A stretch of 64,000 bases of DNA from Hemileia vastatrix (taxonomy: Eukaryota > Basidiomycota > Pucciniomycetes > Pucciniales > Zaghouaniaceae). Below, one piece after another: positions 36,334 through 47,890 of the stretch. The notes below the pieces were generated by a model, which was given only the letters and a program-made list of their open reading frames with translations, was not told where the DNA came from and ran no database searches. Numbering within the stretch: position 1 is the first letter of the stretch; every line of letters starts with the position of its first letter. The stretch covers positions 19,857,823 through 19,921,822 of the forward strand of contig JASXTE010000010.1 in NCBI GenBank assembly GCA_030280995.1, in the 5' to 3' direction. The translations under genes and the position numbers were made by a program.

Positions 36334-37635
36334 TCAGTGTGGCAGTGGTGCAGCAATTGATTGGTAGTTTTTTATATATTGTCTATAATAACCACACATT
36401 CCAAGAAAAGATTGTACATCCTTCACATTTTGGGGAATGCCAATATTCTTTATTGCAGCCACATTATTTTGGTCTACACATATTTGTAAGCCAGATACAA
36501 TATGACCAAGCACTTTTAAAGATTCAAACCCAAATTTATATTTTTTCAATGCAAGGGTCATTTTTATTTCATCCATTTTCTGAAATACTTTCCTTAAATG
36601 GATTAAGTGTTCATCAAAATTTTTAGAGAACACTATGATGTCATCAATGTATACCATTAACCATCCCTCAATCATTTCATTATGGAATGTTATATCCATT
36701 AACTTCTGAAATACTGATGGAGCATTCTTTGGTCCAAATGGCATTCTGACATACTTATAAATTCCCATGTGTGTTGTTATCAACAAAAAGTTCTGTGAAT
36801 TCTTTTCAACAGGAATTTGATGGTACCCTTTATTTCCATCTAGGCAACTTATATATTTAGCACCTTTAAGGGTAGCATGTATAGAGGCAATCCTTGGCAA
36901 GGGATAAATATCATCTACTGTAAATGTATTTAATGCTCTATAATCACCGCACAGTCTTGCTTTATCTTGTTCATAAGAAATCAGCACTGGTGATATTACA
37001 CAATATTTTGGTGTAGTTTCAACCTTCTCAAGAATGTTCATCTTTAATAACATCTTAATATTATCCTCTATGTCTTTCCTCTTCATTGGTGAAGCAGGGT
37101 ATGGTTTCTTTTTAAGACTAGCAGGAATATTATCCATGTCACAGGTTAAACTAATTTTCATTTCATGATCTTTTACAAGGCCAAGTTCATTTGTACCATG
37201 TGCAAAAGCCATTGGAAAAGCTTTAATTAATTCCAAAATATTATCTTTCTCAGTTTCACTTATCTGAGTGCCAAATGATGCTTTTGAAATTTCTGTTTCC
37301 AGAAGTTCCAACTCATTGGATTCTCTTCCTTTAGATGGGGAATTTGTTACTGACTCAATGTGTAAGACTGTGTTAAAAGAATTTATTTTAAATTTCCTTT
37401 TACCATTCATGCCAATTGTAAAATTATTATTAGCAGGGTCTAATTTTACACCAAATTTAGTCAGAATATCATTTCCAATGATAAAACAGTTACTACAATT
37501 TGTATTATCCATTACTACAAAGTCACAAGTTACCCTTACATAACCATGTTGGTGTTTAAAGAAAACAGCAGCTTTGTATTTACCAATGGGGTGTAGTACT
37601 GATCCAAAACCTCTCCAATTTTTATTCTGAAGTGG
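36334..37635 (-). CDS. Protease C-terminus and reverse transcriptase of copy B
   Basis: Same frame as Gag, following the single stop at about 37638 (copy A reads a Glu codon there). It contains FIIGNDILTKFG from protease, then RT: LCGDYRALN, LDGNKGYHQIPV, MPFGPKNAPSVFQ and catalytic YIDDIIVFSK. It ends with a frameshift in AAPL, near 36335, where copy A has one base more. Confidence 0.9.
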   Translation of the reverse strand, partial: PLQNKNWRGFGSVLHPIGKYKAAVFFKHQHGYVRVTCDFVVMDNTNCSNCFIIGNDILTKFGVKLDPANNNFTIGMNGKRKFKINSFNTVLHIESVTNSPSKGRESNELELLETEISKASFGTQISETEKDNILELIKAFPMAFAHGTNELGLVKDHEMKISLTCDMDNIPASLKKKPYPASPMKRKDIEDNIKMLLKMNILEKVETTPKYCVISPVLISYEQDKARLCGDYRALNTFTVDDIYPLPRIASIHATLKGAKYISCLDGNKGYHQIPVEKNSQNFLLITTHMGIYKYVRMPFGPKNAPSVFQKLMDITFHNEMIEGWLMVYIDDIIVFSKNFDEHLIHLRKVFQKMDEIKMTLALKKYKFGFESLKVLGHIVSGLQICVDQNNVAAIKNIGIPQNVKDVQSFLGMCGYYRQYIKNYQSIAAPLPH

Positions 37636-40083
37636 TTAAAGCTTAAACTTATATTCACTATCAATTTTCTGTAATGTATTAGTGGAAACAACTGAACCAG
37701 CAGCTCCTGTGTCCAATACTATATTAACATTTTCACCAGAAATGATAGCTGGAACCGTGATAGGTGTCATTCTAAAGTTATCAGCTTGTATATCCTTAAT
37801 GATTTCAGCATCCTCAAAATTCATTAAAGATTCATTTGAGTCCATATTTAATATTGGATTTTCAAAGATGGACAAATCATCTTCCAACATACAGACTTCA
37901 TTTTCATCACTATATGAGATATTGCTGTCATAATCACTTGATTCTTTACTTTTTTCAGTTTCAGTTTCAGATTCACGTTGATTTTCAACAATATTTATAT
38001 TTTTCTCACATTTGTGACCTTTTATCCAAGGTTTGTTACACTTATAACAAGTATTTGTTTCATACTTTTTAGGTACTACAGGTGCAGTAGGTTTTTTCTG
38101 CTTCTCCTGAAGTGATTTTGAATTCTGAGTTTTAACAGGTTCAACATTTTGCTTATAAGTGGAATACCTTGATTCATACTTATGGTTCAATAATATTTCA
38201 TTGCAAATATTAATAAAGTCAGAATATTCAGTAACATTTAATGTTCTAGCTACAACAATGTCTCTGACAGATATAGGTAATTTGTATATTATCTTATCTT
38301 TCCATAAGTTAAAATCCATATGAGGCTCAATGGCTTTTAATATTTTGTTTAAATTCATTAAAAATACCATAGGTTTGTCACCATTCAACGGATTATACCT
38401 AGTCTTCTCATACAGTCTCTGCTGAGTAAGCCTGAATTTAGAACCTCCAAATTGTTTTTCAATAAGTTGTTTCCATTCAGCCCAAGAGTAGTCTCTACCC
38501 TCACTTAAGACAGCTTCAAACCATAATAAAGCAACATCCTTAAATAAAGAAATTAATTTTGATGTTATCTCTTCATCTGGTAACTTATATGAGAATTTCA
38601 AGTTGTCAATTCTTTGAATAAAATGTTGCCAATCAGAGCTGGCTTCCCCATCATAAGTTGGGTACTGATCTATCTTAGGCCAGTTCTTCTGATTGGATTT
38701 TATCTCACTAATATTAGGTAAATTCAACAACTCATTTACTTTTGATAAATGGTCTTGTATTTCTTCCTGCACGGATTTGTGACTTACATTTTCAGATTTG
38801 ACACTACCACCAGATGGTTTCAATTGTGGTGGTATAGGGAAGGAATGAGATTCACTTTTGCCAATGAAAGGATTATTATTATATTGATTATACTTATGAT
38901 TATCCTGGTTCATTAGTAGATTGGCAGTTTCAATCTCAACTTTAGTTAATCTTTGTAGCAACTCAGAGACACTTTGATTTGTCTGTGCAAAAGATAACTT
39001 TGTTCTTGATTCAGTCTTTAATAAGTGTGTTTCATATAATTTTTCTAACTCACAAAATTTGTTTGAAAGGTCATTATATTTATTACTCAATGATACATAT
39101 TTAAGAGTTAGAGACAAATGTTCTTTCTCTAATTCTTTATTTCGTGTTGCTAATTGAGAAATGTTCAATGTTAAGGATGAAATTGTATCACTAGTGAGCT
39201 TAACTGTCTGTTCCTCACAATCAGTCATTCTATTCCACAATGCTGAAACAATTCTATGGACAGTTGGATTATTGTTAAAATATTCCATGTCCTCCTTTTC
39301 AATTCTCTCACTCTCCTGTGAACTTCTCATCTCACTAGTAGGTGGTTGCAACTGAGGATTAACTGTATTATCATTGTATATAGTACTGTTATTATGGACA
39401 AAAGACAAGTCAGGTGTATCTACTCTAAAACCTAAATTTCTTAAATCCTCCTCTATTTTTTGTACAGATTTAACATCAATAGAATTACCTATATTGTAAT
39501 TATCAGTATTATGTCTAATCTGAGAGGGTAAGTTACTTACCAAGGGATGGTTGCCAGTCCTGATTTTTGGCGCTTTTTTCCCTTGTAAGGGTGAGCTGAG
39601 GAAGTCAGATGAGGGGGTGGATCCCTGTTGCAACTGTGGCTTGTCCACTGTTGGTGAAACCAGTCCCATTTCCATTTGTCTACCAGGATTTTCTCCTGGG
39701 AGTGAGTGGACCCTCCTTGGGTAGGGGGTTGCTGATTTGATTGACTGGGCTGGCCTCCCTTTAATTCTGCCATTGCCTGATTCATCTGCTGAAATCCTAC
39801 CTTGCAATTGTTTTGCAACTGCTCTACTTCTTTGAACATGAGAGATTTTGATTCCTCTAGCTTCAGAACCTGTTTGGCCAGGTGGGACAGTTGATCCTGA
39901 AGAGGAGGAGACGTCTTTTTGATAGTTATCTTTTTTAAGAGGGCGTCCTTTTCCTCTATACTCATGCTTTCTGGCTGGGGGTACTGTTGTCCCTCCATGG
40001 TGATGTCCTGCAAAGTTTTTATTAGCTTTAGACCTGGTATTATAAGCAGGCTGTTCACTTACACTATCCTGGGGAGCACTCAT
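37636..40083 (-). CDS. Gag-protease of copy B
   Basis: 815 residues starting MSAPQDSVSEQ with NTRSKANK. In order: low-complexity Ser/Pro/Gly region (about 30-190), acidic linker, coiled coil (about 270-370, SQLATRNKELEKEHLSL), capsid-like region (about 460-620, YPTYDGEASSDWQHF), zinc-knuckle-like CYKCNKPWIKGHKC, and protease entry VLDTGAAGSVVS. The first part is overlapped by another frame. It ends at a stop that interrupts protease just after KIDSEYK. Confidence 0.9.
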   Translation of the reverse strand: MSAPQDSVSEQPAYNTRSKANKNFAGHHHGGTTVPPARKHEYRGKGRPLKKDNYQKDVSSSSGSTVPPGQTGSEARGIKISHVQRSRAVAKQLQGRISADESGNGRIKGRPAQSIKSATPYPRRVHSLPGENPGRQMEMGLVSPTVDKPQLQQGSTPSSDFLSSPLQGKKAPKIRTGNHPLVSNLPSQIRHNTDNYNIGNSIDVKSVQKIEEDLRNLGFRVDTPDLSFVHNNSTIYNDNTVNPQLQPPTSEMRSSQESERIEKEDMEYFNNNPTVHRIVSALWNRMTDCEEQTVKLTSDTISSLTLNISQLATRNKELEKEHLSLTLKYVSLSNKYNDLSNKFCELEKLYETHLLKTESRTKLSFAQTNQSVSELLQRLTKVEIETANLLMNQDNHKYNQYNNNPFIGKSESHSFPIPPQLKPSGGSVKSENVSHKSVQEEIQDHLSKVNELLNLPNISEIKSNQKNWPKIDQYPTYDGEASSDWQHFIQRIDNLKFSYKLPDEEITSKLISLFKDVALLWFEAVLSEGRDYSWAEWKQLIEKQFGGSKFRLTQQRLYEKTRYNPLNGDKPMVFLMNLNKILKAIEPHMDFNLWKDKIIYKLPISVRDIVVARTLNVTEYSDFINICNEILLNHKYESRYSTYKQNVEPVKTQNSKSLQEKQKKPTAPVVPKKYETNTCYKCNKPWIKGHKCEKNINIVENQRESETETEKSKESSDYDSNISYSDENEVCMLEDDLSIFENPILNMDSNESLMNFEDAEIIKDIQADNFRMTPITVPAIISGENVNIVLDTGAAGSVVSTNTLQKIDSEYKFKL
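39537..40058 (-). other. Overlapping alternative-frame coiled-coil ORF within gag (copy B)
   Basis: 173 codons in a frame different from Gag. From its internal Met (MEGQQYPQ) it matches the copy A ORF at 13662: SIEEKDALLKKITIKK, LQDQLSHLAKQVLKLEE, NNCKVGFQQM, KWKWDWFHQQW. Changes between copies are few and mostly conservative (D/E, S/A, L/M). Confidence 0.6.
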
Positions 40084-40592
40084 ATTGTTCAGAATAACAA
40101 TATTTTACGTCTACAAAAGGAAAAACTCTTTGGAATTAGTAGACAAAAGATATTAGTAATTATATTACTAATAAAAAGCAATGGAGCTTACCCTGAATTT
40201 ATATCTTTATTTATTTAAATAAAATATAAGAAAAATTCGAAAAAATCTGTTAAAATTATAATAATAAGTTTAACTAGACCTCTATAAGGGTGAATAATTA
40301 GCTTACCAAGCTTTAGCCAAATACCAATTTAATTGGGTGTTATATTGGTGTCCAAATACCAAGTGAAATTGGGTTTATATTGGGTACAGTTACTACTGTA
40401 AATATCTAATTTTTATGATAAAAAATTAGTACAATTATTATAAGGGTTCTTTTCCGCAATCAATGAGCTATGATGACCCACTAATATGCCACAGACCCAA
40501 ATATTTGGTTAATTTTGAGTTGTACTAAGGTAAAAATCACGTCCCAAGGCTTATACTAAATAATAAGTAAAATATAAGGAAAGACCCCCAAT
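40084..40592 (-). other. Leader of copy B
   Basis: About 500 nt between the 5' LTR and gag, non-coding, with two copies of a CCAAATACCAA motif. The PBS is not recognised: the bases next to the LTR (ATTGGGGGTCTTTCC on the minus strand) do not match a primer tRNA I can name. Confidence 0.6.
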
Positions 40593-41751
40593 TGTCAGTA
40601 CAGTCTAGTATATAAGTATGATATAATAGTATTATTTTATGGTCCTACTACTTATTAATAAATGATTTAGTGATTAAACCTCAGGGGAAGACTAATAAAA
40701 TAGTTATACTCAAATTAAACTCACAATACTTGGATTTAAATGCGTGCTAGTGGTGGAAAATAGAAGAATAAAATATAGTTATAGCTTTTATAAAGATAAT
40801 ATCAATTTATAAGGGCTTTATAATATATTTCTGAATGTTAATAATTGTAGTGTAGTAATTGAATGATGATAATAAACCGTCAAAATCCCTCCTTACTTAT
40901 ACCCAAATCCACTGGAGTGCACAGACCTTCAATCCAGATGATGTCACTGCTATCCCCGGCAATTACAGCACTGTGAGGGCCCATCACCTCCCCATGGCGT
41001 CCACTTCAAGCAGTTTCAACACCCAGACCTCCAGTAAGGACCCTCCATCACTATTAATAATAACACAGAGCCATACCATAAATAGAAATCCCAGATAAAA
41101 GCGGATACCATAAAGAAACAGGTAAAATAAATGATCAAAAAGAGATTTAATGAAACTAAAAGCATATAAAGGAAACAAATAAAATGTCCAAGCCCCCAAT
41201 AACATCCCCAAGCATCCATATTAACCCAAAAACATATTTCCAACCCATAAATCCGTGAATAACCATCCAAGGAAGTAATTTTAGTTGTCCAAACTGGGTG
41301 TATGCGCCTGATATAGGTGTCTATGCTTCTGTAGGCGTTGTGAGTCCACTGATTTCGTCCATATGACCTAAAATAAGCAGAAAAACAAAGGTTATAGGCT
41401 ATTAAGGGGCTAAAACCCACTTATATACCTAAATATACATAATATACTGCATATTTCACTGAATATGAGATTTATGTATACATATAAGCTTATGTATGTC
41501 AATAATTACTTCATATCACTTAAGATAAGTATATTATGACTCCATTAACACCTTAATAAGTATTATTAGGCCATGGATAAGCTATTTAAACTATTATAAA
41601 TTATATAATAGAATAATAATTATATATATATATAATAAAATAATATATATTATTATTTTAACCTTATTTTTAAGATATAAGCTTAATCTAGTTAAGGTTA
41701 TCTTATTTTAAGCATAAGAAATACTCAGTCCTAAGGATATTTAGGCTGACA
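40593..41751 (-). repeat. 5' LTR of copy B
   Basis: 1159 bp, essentially identical to 32922-34098 except for the 18-nt gap. Confidence 0.95.
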
Positions 41752-41756
41752 ATTTC

Positions 41757-44140
41757 TGGCTTTCAAGAATTTTAATGGTTTTTTAATGATTTTGGTTTTT
41801 TCTGGGAGAAGATTTGTGTTGGAAAATCCTTTTGTTAGAAGGTACCCAAGGGTGGGGCCTCTAGATTTGATTTTGGCAAGTGTGGGGGTAACTGATGGGC
41901 TGGCTGCTCTGTAGAAAAGTTGCCCCAGATTGTCTGTTTCCAATACCTTCTCTTAATTTGGTTGAACCCTAGTATTGGTTTCTCTTCACAGGTTTTAGTC
42001 TTCTATGACTTTAAACTGGAAATTATTTTGGTCTTCAAGTGCTGGACTCTTCACGCTTATTGTTTTTGTTTTATTGTGTTGAATAGTGTGTTTTTGTTAG
42101 AAGGTACCCAGGGGGGGAGGCTTCTGGATTTTAATTTGGGCAAGTGTGGGGGTAACTGATGAGCTGGCCTCTCTGTAGAACAGTTAACCCACAATGTCTG
42201 TTTCAAGTATTTTTTTGTTCTAGTTGAATCCTAGTTCTGGTTTTTTTTATTCAGGTTTCAAGTCCTCTATGACTTAAAAATGGACTGGACTGGTTCTTTG
42301 GCTTGTGACTGGATTCTTTATCATTGGTTTATTTGGATTAGTGGTGGATCACTGGAAGTCTCCCATCATTTTTACTTATTGGAGAAAGCCCACCCATTGA
42401 TCTTTTCTGTGGACATGGACCTGTCTCTGTTATGTGGTTTTAGGGTGTTGGCTGTAAAAGTAGTGGATTCAAGATTATTTTCTTTTTTCTCTTTTTTTCT
42501 TTTAATTTTTTTATGGAGGCTATTTTTGTTCACAGGCTCAAGATAGGGCTCTGTAAATTTTCTTTTAGAAGAGGAGTCAATATAAAAAAAAAAATTTTTT
42601 AGGTGTGACCACATCAAGGTGCACTTGGATGTGGGTAAGGTATCAGGGGATCAGCTCATCAATCAGCTGGGGAACCACTTTGTTATTTTTTTTTAGACAG
42701 GATGAAGGGTGTAGTGGAACTCAAGAACTTTTGGATAATACTTCAAGATATTCTGTTAGTTGTCCAAGACTTAAAACTGGCTGGTTTTTTTTAAGATTGC
42801 TTCAAGATTTTATTTTTGTTACTACTGTGGATCTGTTAGTCCTCTAAGACTTTAAACTGGCTGGGTTTCAAAATTTTATCAAGAATTTGGCTTATGCTTT
42901 TTTGGATCTACTAGTCCTCCAAGACTTTAAACTGGCTGATTACAATTTTATTTCAAGAATTTGAATCCTCTATGGGCTCTGAAGTCCGTCAAGACTTTAA
43001 ACTGAACACTGTGGTAAGTCCATCAAGACTTTAAACTGAACACTGTGGTCAGTCTATTAAGACTTTAAACTGAAAAATGGTATAGTCCCCCAAGACTATA
43101 AACTGAGGATGGTTTGATGGTTGAGTCCTTCAGGACTTTAAACTGATAATGTGGTAATGGTGTGATGTCAGAGGGCATCCAAAGGGGGAGTCTCTGAATT
43201 TAGTTAAGGCAAGTGTGGGGGTAAATTATAATCTGTCTGCTCTGTAGAACAGTTAACCCAGAATGTTAGTTTATTTTCTTTGTTCTTTAATGGTTTGATC
43301 TCTGGTTCTGTCTTTATGATTTAGTTTTTGAGTCCCCCAAGACTATAAACTGAGGGCTGTTAGTCCCCCAAGACTTAAAACTGAGGATGAGTCCCCCAAG
43401 ACTTTAAACTGAGGACTTTTTTATTCTATTTTATTTCTAAGTCAATAATTTCAGGCAAGAATCAATTACAGTAGAGAATCAAGAGATGAAACAAAGTGTT
43501 CAGCATTAGTCTTGAACCGGTGGATGAGGTGTCTTCTTTTCTCAATTTCTTGTGGATCTTTGGCAGGAGTGGATTGGAAGTAGTTTAAAATGAGATGTTT
43601 TTGTTGAGAAGAGTGTTTTTGGAATTTGTTCTTGATGGTGGGCAATTGGTTGAGTGGTGGTGTTTCAGGGTGGTTCCCACATTGTCATCATCACTGTCTG
43701 GATGTGAATGAACTGGAAATTCATCAGCTTAAATTTTAGTATGGAGAAGCATTTTTTTTACCATCAGAAGTACCAAGTATGGTAGCGCTAGTGGTTGTGG
43801 TGGTGTTGGCACTCTTTTTGGAAGGGTGTAGCTTGTTGATTAATCTGGGTATCAAGATGGAAGGCCTAGATCTTTCGGTTTTGCTGCAAGATGGACCAGG
43901 TTGAGGGGGAGGTGAATCTGTTGCAGATGATAATGGACCAGGTCTGGATCAGGATTTCTTTCTGGAATAGCAGGCATCACAAGCAGTTGTGTATGGATGA
44001 ATTGGTGGTGATATGGTGCAGATGAGGTTATGGTAAATACAGTATTGACAGGGACCCATTTCAAAAATGGATTTTGAAAAATGTGTGAACATGGTGGTTT
44101 TGGTGAAGGAGCACGTGGAAATTCTCAATTGGAGGAAGGA
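41757..44140 (+). repeat. 3' region of element D with interspersed repeats
   Basis: Non-coding. Two repeat types. (1) A roughly 110-nt unit with GGCAAGTGTGGGGGTAA and CTCTGTAGAA at about 41830-41940, 42093-42205 and 43165-43275; a fourth copy lies at about 63615 in E. (2) About 13 copies of a 22-24 nt motif around CAAGACTTTAAACTG between 41996 and 43415, closely spaced from 42755. The region ends in the purine tract GGAGGAAGGA (44131-44140) before the 3' LTR. Confidence 0.8.
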
Positions 44141-45220
44141 TGTGGTCTTCCAACATTGGAAGAGGACTTTTTTGTTCTGTTTGGCACTGTTTTGGTATGT
44201 CTTAATTGACATTGGTTGAATAATTGGGTGTTTTCAAGTTTTATTCAGTGAATATTGGGAAAATGGGTATGCAGGTACTCAAATTGAATAGCCACGGTTT
44301 TTCTCTATATTTTATGTCTTTATGACATTTTTCATATTCTACGTTTTAAGGGGTCATTTCCTCATTTTTCATTTATAAAAGATAGCTGTTTAATTTTGTT
44401 TTTTGTGTTTTATGGGCTAACATTAAGTCTTAGGGTTAAATTCTTAGTACCATTAAGTAGAGAAAATTTGGCTCTTTATTTTATGTCTTGATGCTGCCAT
44501 AGCTTAATTTTGTGTTTTAAGGGTTTTAGTAGTGGTGGTGGAATTTTCAAGTATTTTGGGCTTTATTGGAGGTTTTTGGTGGTTTTATGGCTTCAGGGAG
44601 GTCTGGCCGCTTCTAGGCTGGCTGCATGCCTCAGTTATAGAAGGCTGGGGAGCACTTCTAGAGGGTTTTTATTCAATTTGGCTGCCAAAAGCACCAAATT
44701 TGTTGCTGTGCATGGATTTTTTAGATGGTGGTCTGTGTGTACATACTAAAAAAGACAGTTTGGGGCAACTTTAATTGTCATAAAACCATCCAGAGGTGAT
44801 ATAATTGTTTCTCACTCAGTTTTCTCTGTTTTTTGGCCACAATTGGCTGTGTTTGTTGCAAGGTTAGTTTTTCATTTAACTCAACTTTGGCAACTGGTTT
44901 CTCTGGTGTAGCTTTTCAACCTGCATCAAGTATTATTCCTGTTTTCTGTGCGATAAGTGCACAGTGCTTTGTTTTTCTAGGGTGGATCTTTCTGCATTTC
45001 AGGTTTCTGGTTCTTTGGTTCTCAGTTGTCTGCTATTGGCTACTGTCTTAACTTGTAAAGCAGTCAAGAAGTGTGTTGGAAGGGTTATAGTAACAGTCTC
45101 TAATTTTCTGTAGCAAATAAATCTCATCTGGTCTTTCTCAAAGGGACAGGGGTTTTCTCTCCATTTTTACTCCAAATCCCTTGGTCAAGGCCTATAGCTA
45201 GTAGTATAGGATTTTCTACA
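44141..45220 (+). repeat. 3' LTR of element D
   Basis: TGTGGTCTTCC to TTTTCTACA, 1080 bp. Confidence 0.9.
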
Positions 45221-47890
45221 ACATTGTGCCTTGATTATAGAAAACTCAATGCAATAACTAAGAAGAATGCATATCAAGTTCCTCCTATGTCTTTACTTCT
45301 TACCTTGTTTAGTGATGCTAATTTCTTTTCTAAAATTGATTTGAGAGGCACGTAAAACCTTTTATGTATTGTTGAAGGCCATGAACGTTTAACAGAAATG
45401 TGCACTAGGTTTGGTAGTTTTAAATATTTTGTTATGCCTTTTGGGTTATGTAACGCACCCTCAACTTTTCAAACTTTTGTCAATTATAACTTTCATGATG
45501 TTGTTGAAAAATTTGTTGTTGTCTATTTAGATGATATTTTAAATTTCTCAAAGACTCTTGATGAAAATATTGAACATTTTTCACAGGTTCTCAATTGTCT
45601 TTGAGAAATGGTCTCTACACTAAGCACAATATGTTCAAATTCCACCCAAAGTCTATTAACTTTATAGTTTTTACATTATCCACTGACAGCCTTGTCATGG
45701 ATGATAGGAAAGTTAAAAAAATATTGGAATGGCCAAATCCAAAATCTGTAAAATCTTTACAAGTATTTTTAAGTTTTTCAAATTTATAAAGAAGATTTAT
45801 TAAAGATTACTGTAAAACTATTACAAATCTCACTTGTATTCTTAGAAAAGATATTCCCTTTGTTTTCACTGATACAGAAAAAAAGGAATTCAAAGCATTG
45901 AAATCTGCGTTCACCACAGCTCCAATTTTTCCACATTTCAATCCTTCTGATTTGACAATCCTTGAGATTGATGCTAGTGATTATGCTATTGTAGGGGTTG
46001 TATTCCAATTAAATCGTGAGACAAAATTTTTTTATCCTGTTGCATTTGAATAACGCAAATTGCTTTCAGCAGAGTTAAATTTAAAAATTCATGGTAAAGA
46101 GTTACTTTCTATGATTCATTGTCTTAAAAAATGGTGTTCTTTTCTTCTCATTCTTAATAGTACCTTTCAAATTTTAATGGATAATAATTCTTTTACATAA
46201 TTTATGTCTTCTAAAGTCTTGACACAATGTCAAGCCAGATAGGCTGAGTTCTTATTTGAATTTTTTTTTACTATTACCTATTGTCCTGGGAAAAATTGCA
46301 CTGTTCCAGACATATTGTCACTTCAGGAAAACATTTAACCAGAGCAGGGGGAGGAATTTGATAACAAGAATCCAGCAAATGTCAAATCAATTCTCAACAA
46401 ATCAATGCTAACAGCTCATCAACTCAATACAATGGTAAATCAAACAATTCAAAATTCACTATCCAAAATTCAAGAAGCTCATGAAAAAGATGATTATTGT
46501 TTGGGGATTAAAGATAAAATACTCTCAAAGAAAGGGGCCAAAAGATTCAGTATTTAATCAGGTATATTAGTCTTTGAAGGTAGAGTAGTCATCCCCAATG
46601 ATAAGGATATGAAATTATGGATTTTCAATAGTAGACATGATTCTCTGTTAGATGGTCATCTTGGGGTTGAAAAACCTACCAGTTAATAGTAAGGGATTTC
46701 TTCTGGCCAGGAATGACTAGAGAAATAAAGGCCTATATTAAAACCTTTTATGAATTTAATAGGAACAAGGAACCTTGACATAGGAAGTATGGGTTGCTTC
46801 AACCACTTCCAATTCCCTCTAAACCTTTAGAATCAATTTTGATGGATTTCATTTCTTAATTACCTCCATCAGTAAATTTTTATAGTATATTAGTTATATT
46901 CAATAAATTTTCTAAAATGTCTATTTTCATTAAAACTGTTACTACTGCAACAGCAGAGGATTTAGCAAAATTATTTCTAGAAAATGTATTTTCTAAACAT
47001 GGCTTACCCAATGATATTATTTCAGATAGGGGTTCTTTGTTTGTTTCTACTTTCTGGACTCAATTATTTTGACAATTAAATATTACAAGAAATTTTTCTA
47101 CTGCTTATCACCCTGAAACCAATGGACAAACGGAAAAAGTCAATCAAATCATCAAACCATATCTTCAGATGTATGTTAATTATCAACAAGAAGATTGGAC
47201 CACATGGTTACCATTGGCCAAATTTTCTTATAATAACTTGACACATTCTTCGACAAAACAATTTCCCTTCAAAACTATCTAAGGAAAATATCCTTGATTC
47301 AATCTTATTCATGTAGGAATAAATAATCCTGCTGAACAATATCTTCAGGAAATTTTACAACTTCAAGGTGAACTTCAATCTAACTTGGAAGTGGAAAATC
47401 AAAGGTATAAGGAAAAGGCTGACAAACATTTACCATCTGCTCCACTCTTTAAACCAGGCAGAAAAGTATGGCTCAATGCAAAAAATATTTGTACAACTCA
47501 ACCATCTAGGAAAATATCTGAGAAGTGCTTGGGTCCATTTGAAATTGATGCTGAAATCTTAAAAAATGCATTTTGACTCAAGCTACCTCCAAAGTGGAAA
47601 ACAATTCATCCTGTTTTTCACATATCTCTCTTGGAACTGGCTCAAGAAATATACCCGGGCAATAACCATCCTCCTCCGGAATCAGTCAAAGTAGAAGATC
47701 ATCTAGAGTGGGAGTTAATCCAGATTCTTGACTCAAGAAGGTGCAAAGGGAAACTTCAATACCTCATGGAATGGGAAGGCTACCTCAATTATACTAATAA
47801 AGCATCCTGGGAACCAGCCATCAACTTTTCTAATGCTCCTGAACTTATCAAATCTTTTCACTTAAAATATCCTTCAAAACCTAAACCTTA
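45221..47890 (+). pseudogene. RT, RNase H, integrase and chromodomain of element C
   Basis: Continues the RT interrupted at 29709. In order: CLDYRKLNAITKKN, KIDLRG, MPFGLCNAPSTFQ, catalytic VYLDDILNFSK (about 45525), RNase H with LEIDASDYAIVG and HGKELLSM, integrase core with MDFIS, ISDRGSLF and NGQTEKVNQ (about 46840-47140), and a clear chromodomain at 47690-47860 (WELIQILDSRRCKGKLQYL, MEWEGY, ASWEPA). About ten stops and several frameshifts. Confidence 0.85.

Larger units (their letters stand above)
32922..41751 (-). mobile_element. Ty3/gypsy chromovirus copy B, nearly intact
   Basis: 8830 bp on the minus strand, flanked by perfect 5-bp duplication ATTTC. LTRs of 1177 and 1159 bp differ almost only by an 18-nt indel near 33185, so insertion is recent. 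A single long Gag-Pol frame is broken by one stop (about 37638) and one 1-nt deletion (about 36335). It is inserted in element D and is the youngest insertion in the nest. Confidence 0.95.
29710..45220 (+). mobile_element. Non-autonomous LTR retrotransposon D (Gag-only)
   Basis: Bounded by 1.08-kb LTRs. Without copy B (8.83 kb plus TSD) it is about 6.7 kb. It has a PBS-like site, a Gag-like ORF, an acidic repeat ORF and a long 3' region with repeats, but no recognisable protease, RT or integrase. Its 3' region matches that of gypsy relic E. It is inserted in the RT gene of C; the host flanks CTGTTG and ACATTG suggest a decayed duplication. Confidence 0.8.

Noticed and set aside
43852..44212. 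Minus-strand ORFs of 70 and 87 codons in element D
   Set aside because: Non-coding 3' region; compositions uninformative and not conserved in E.
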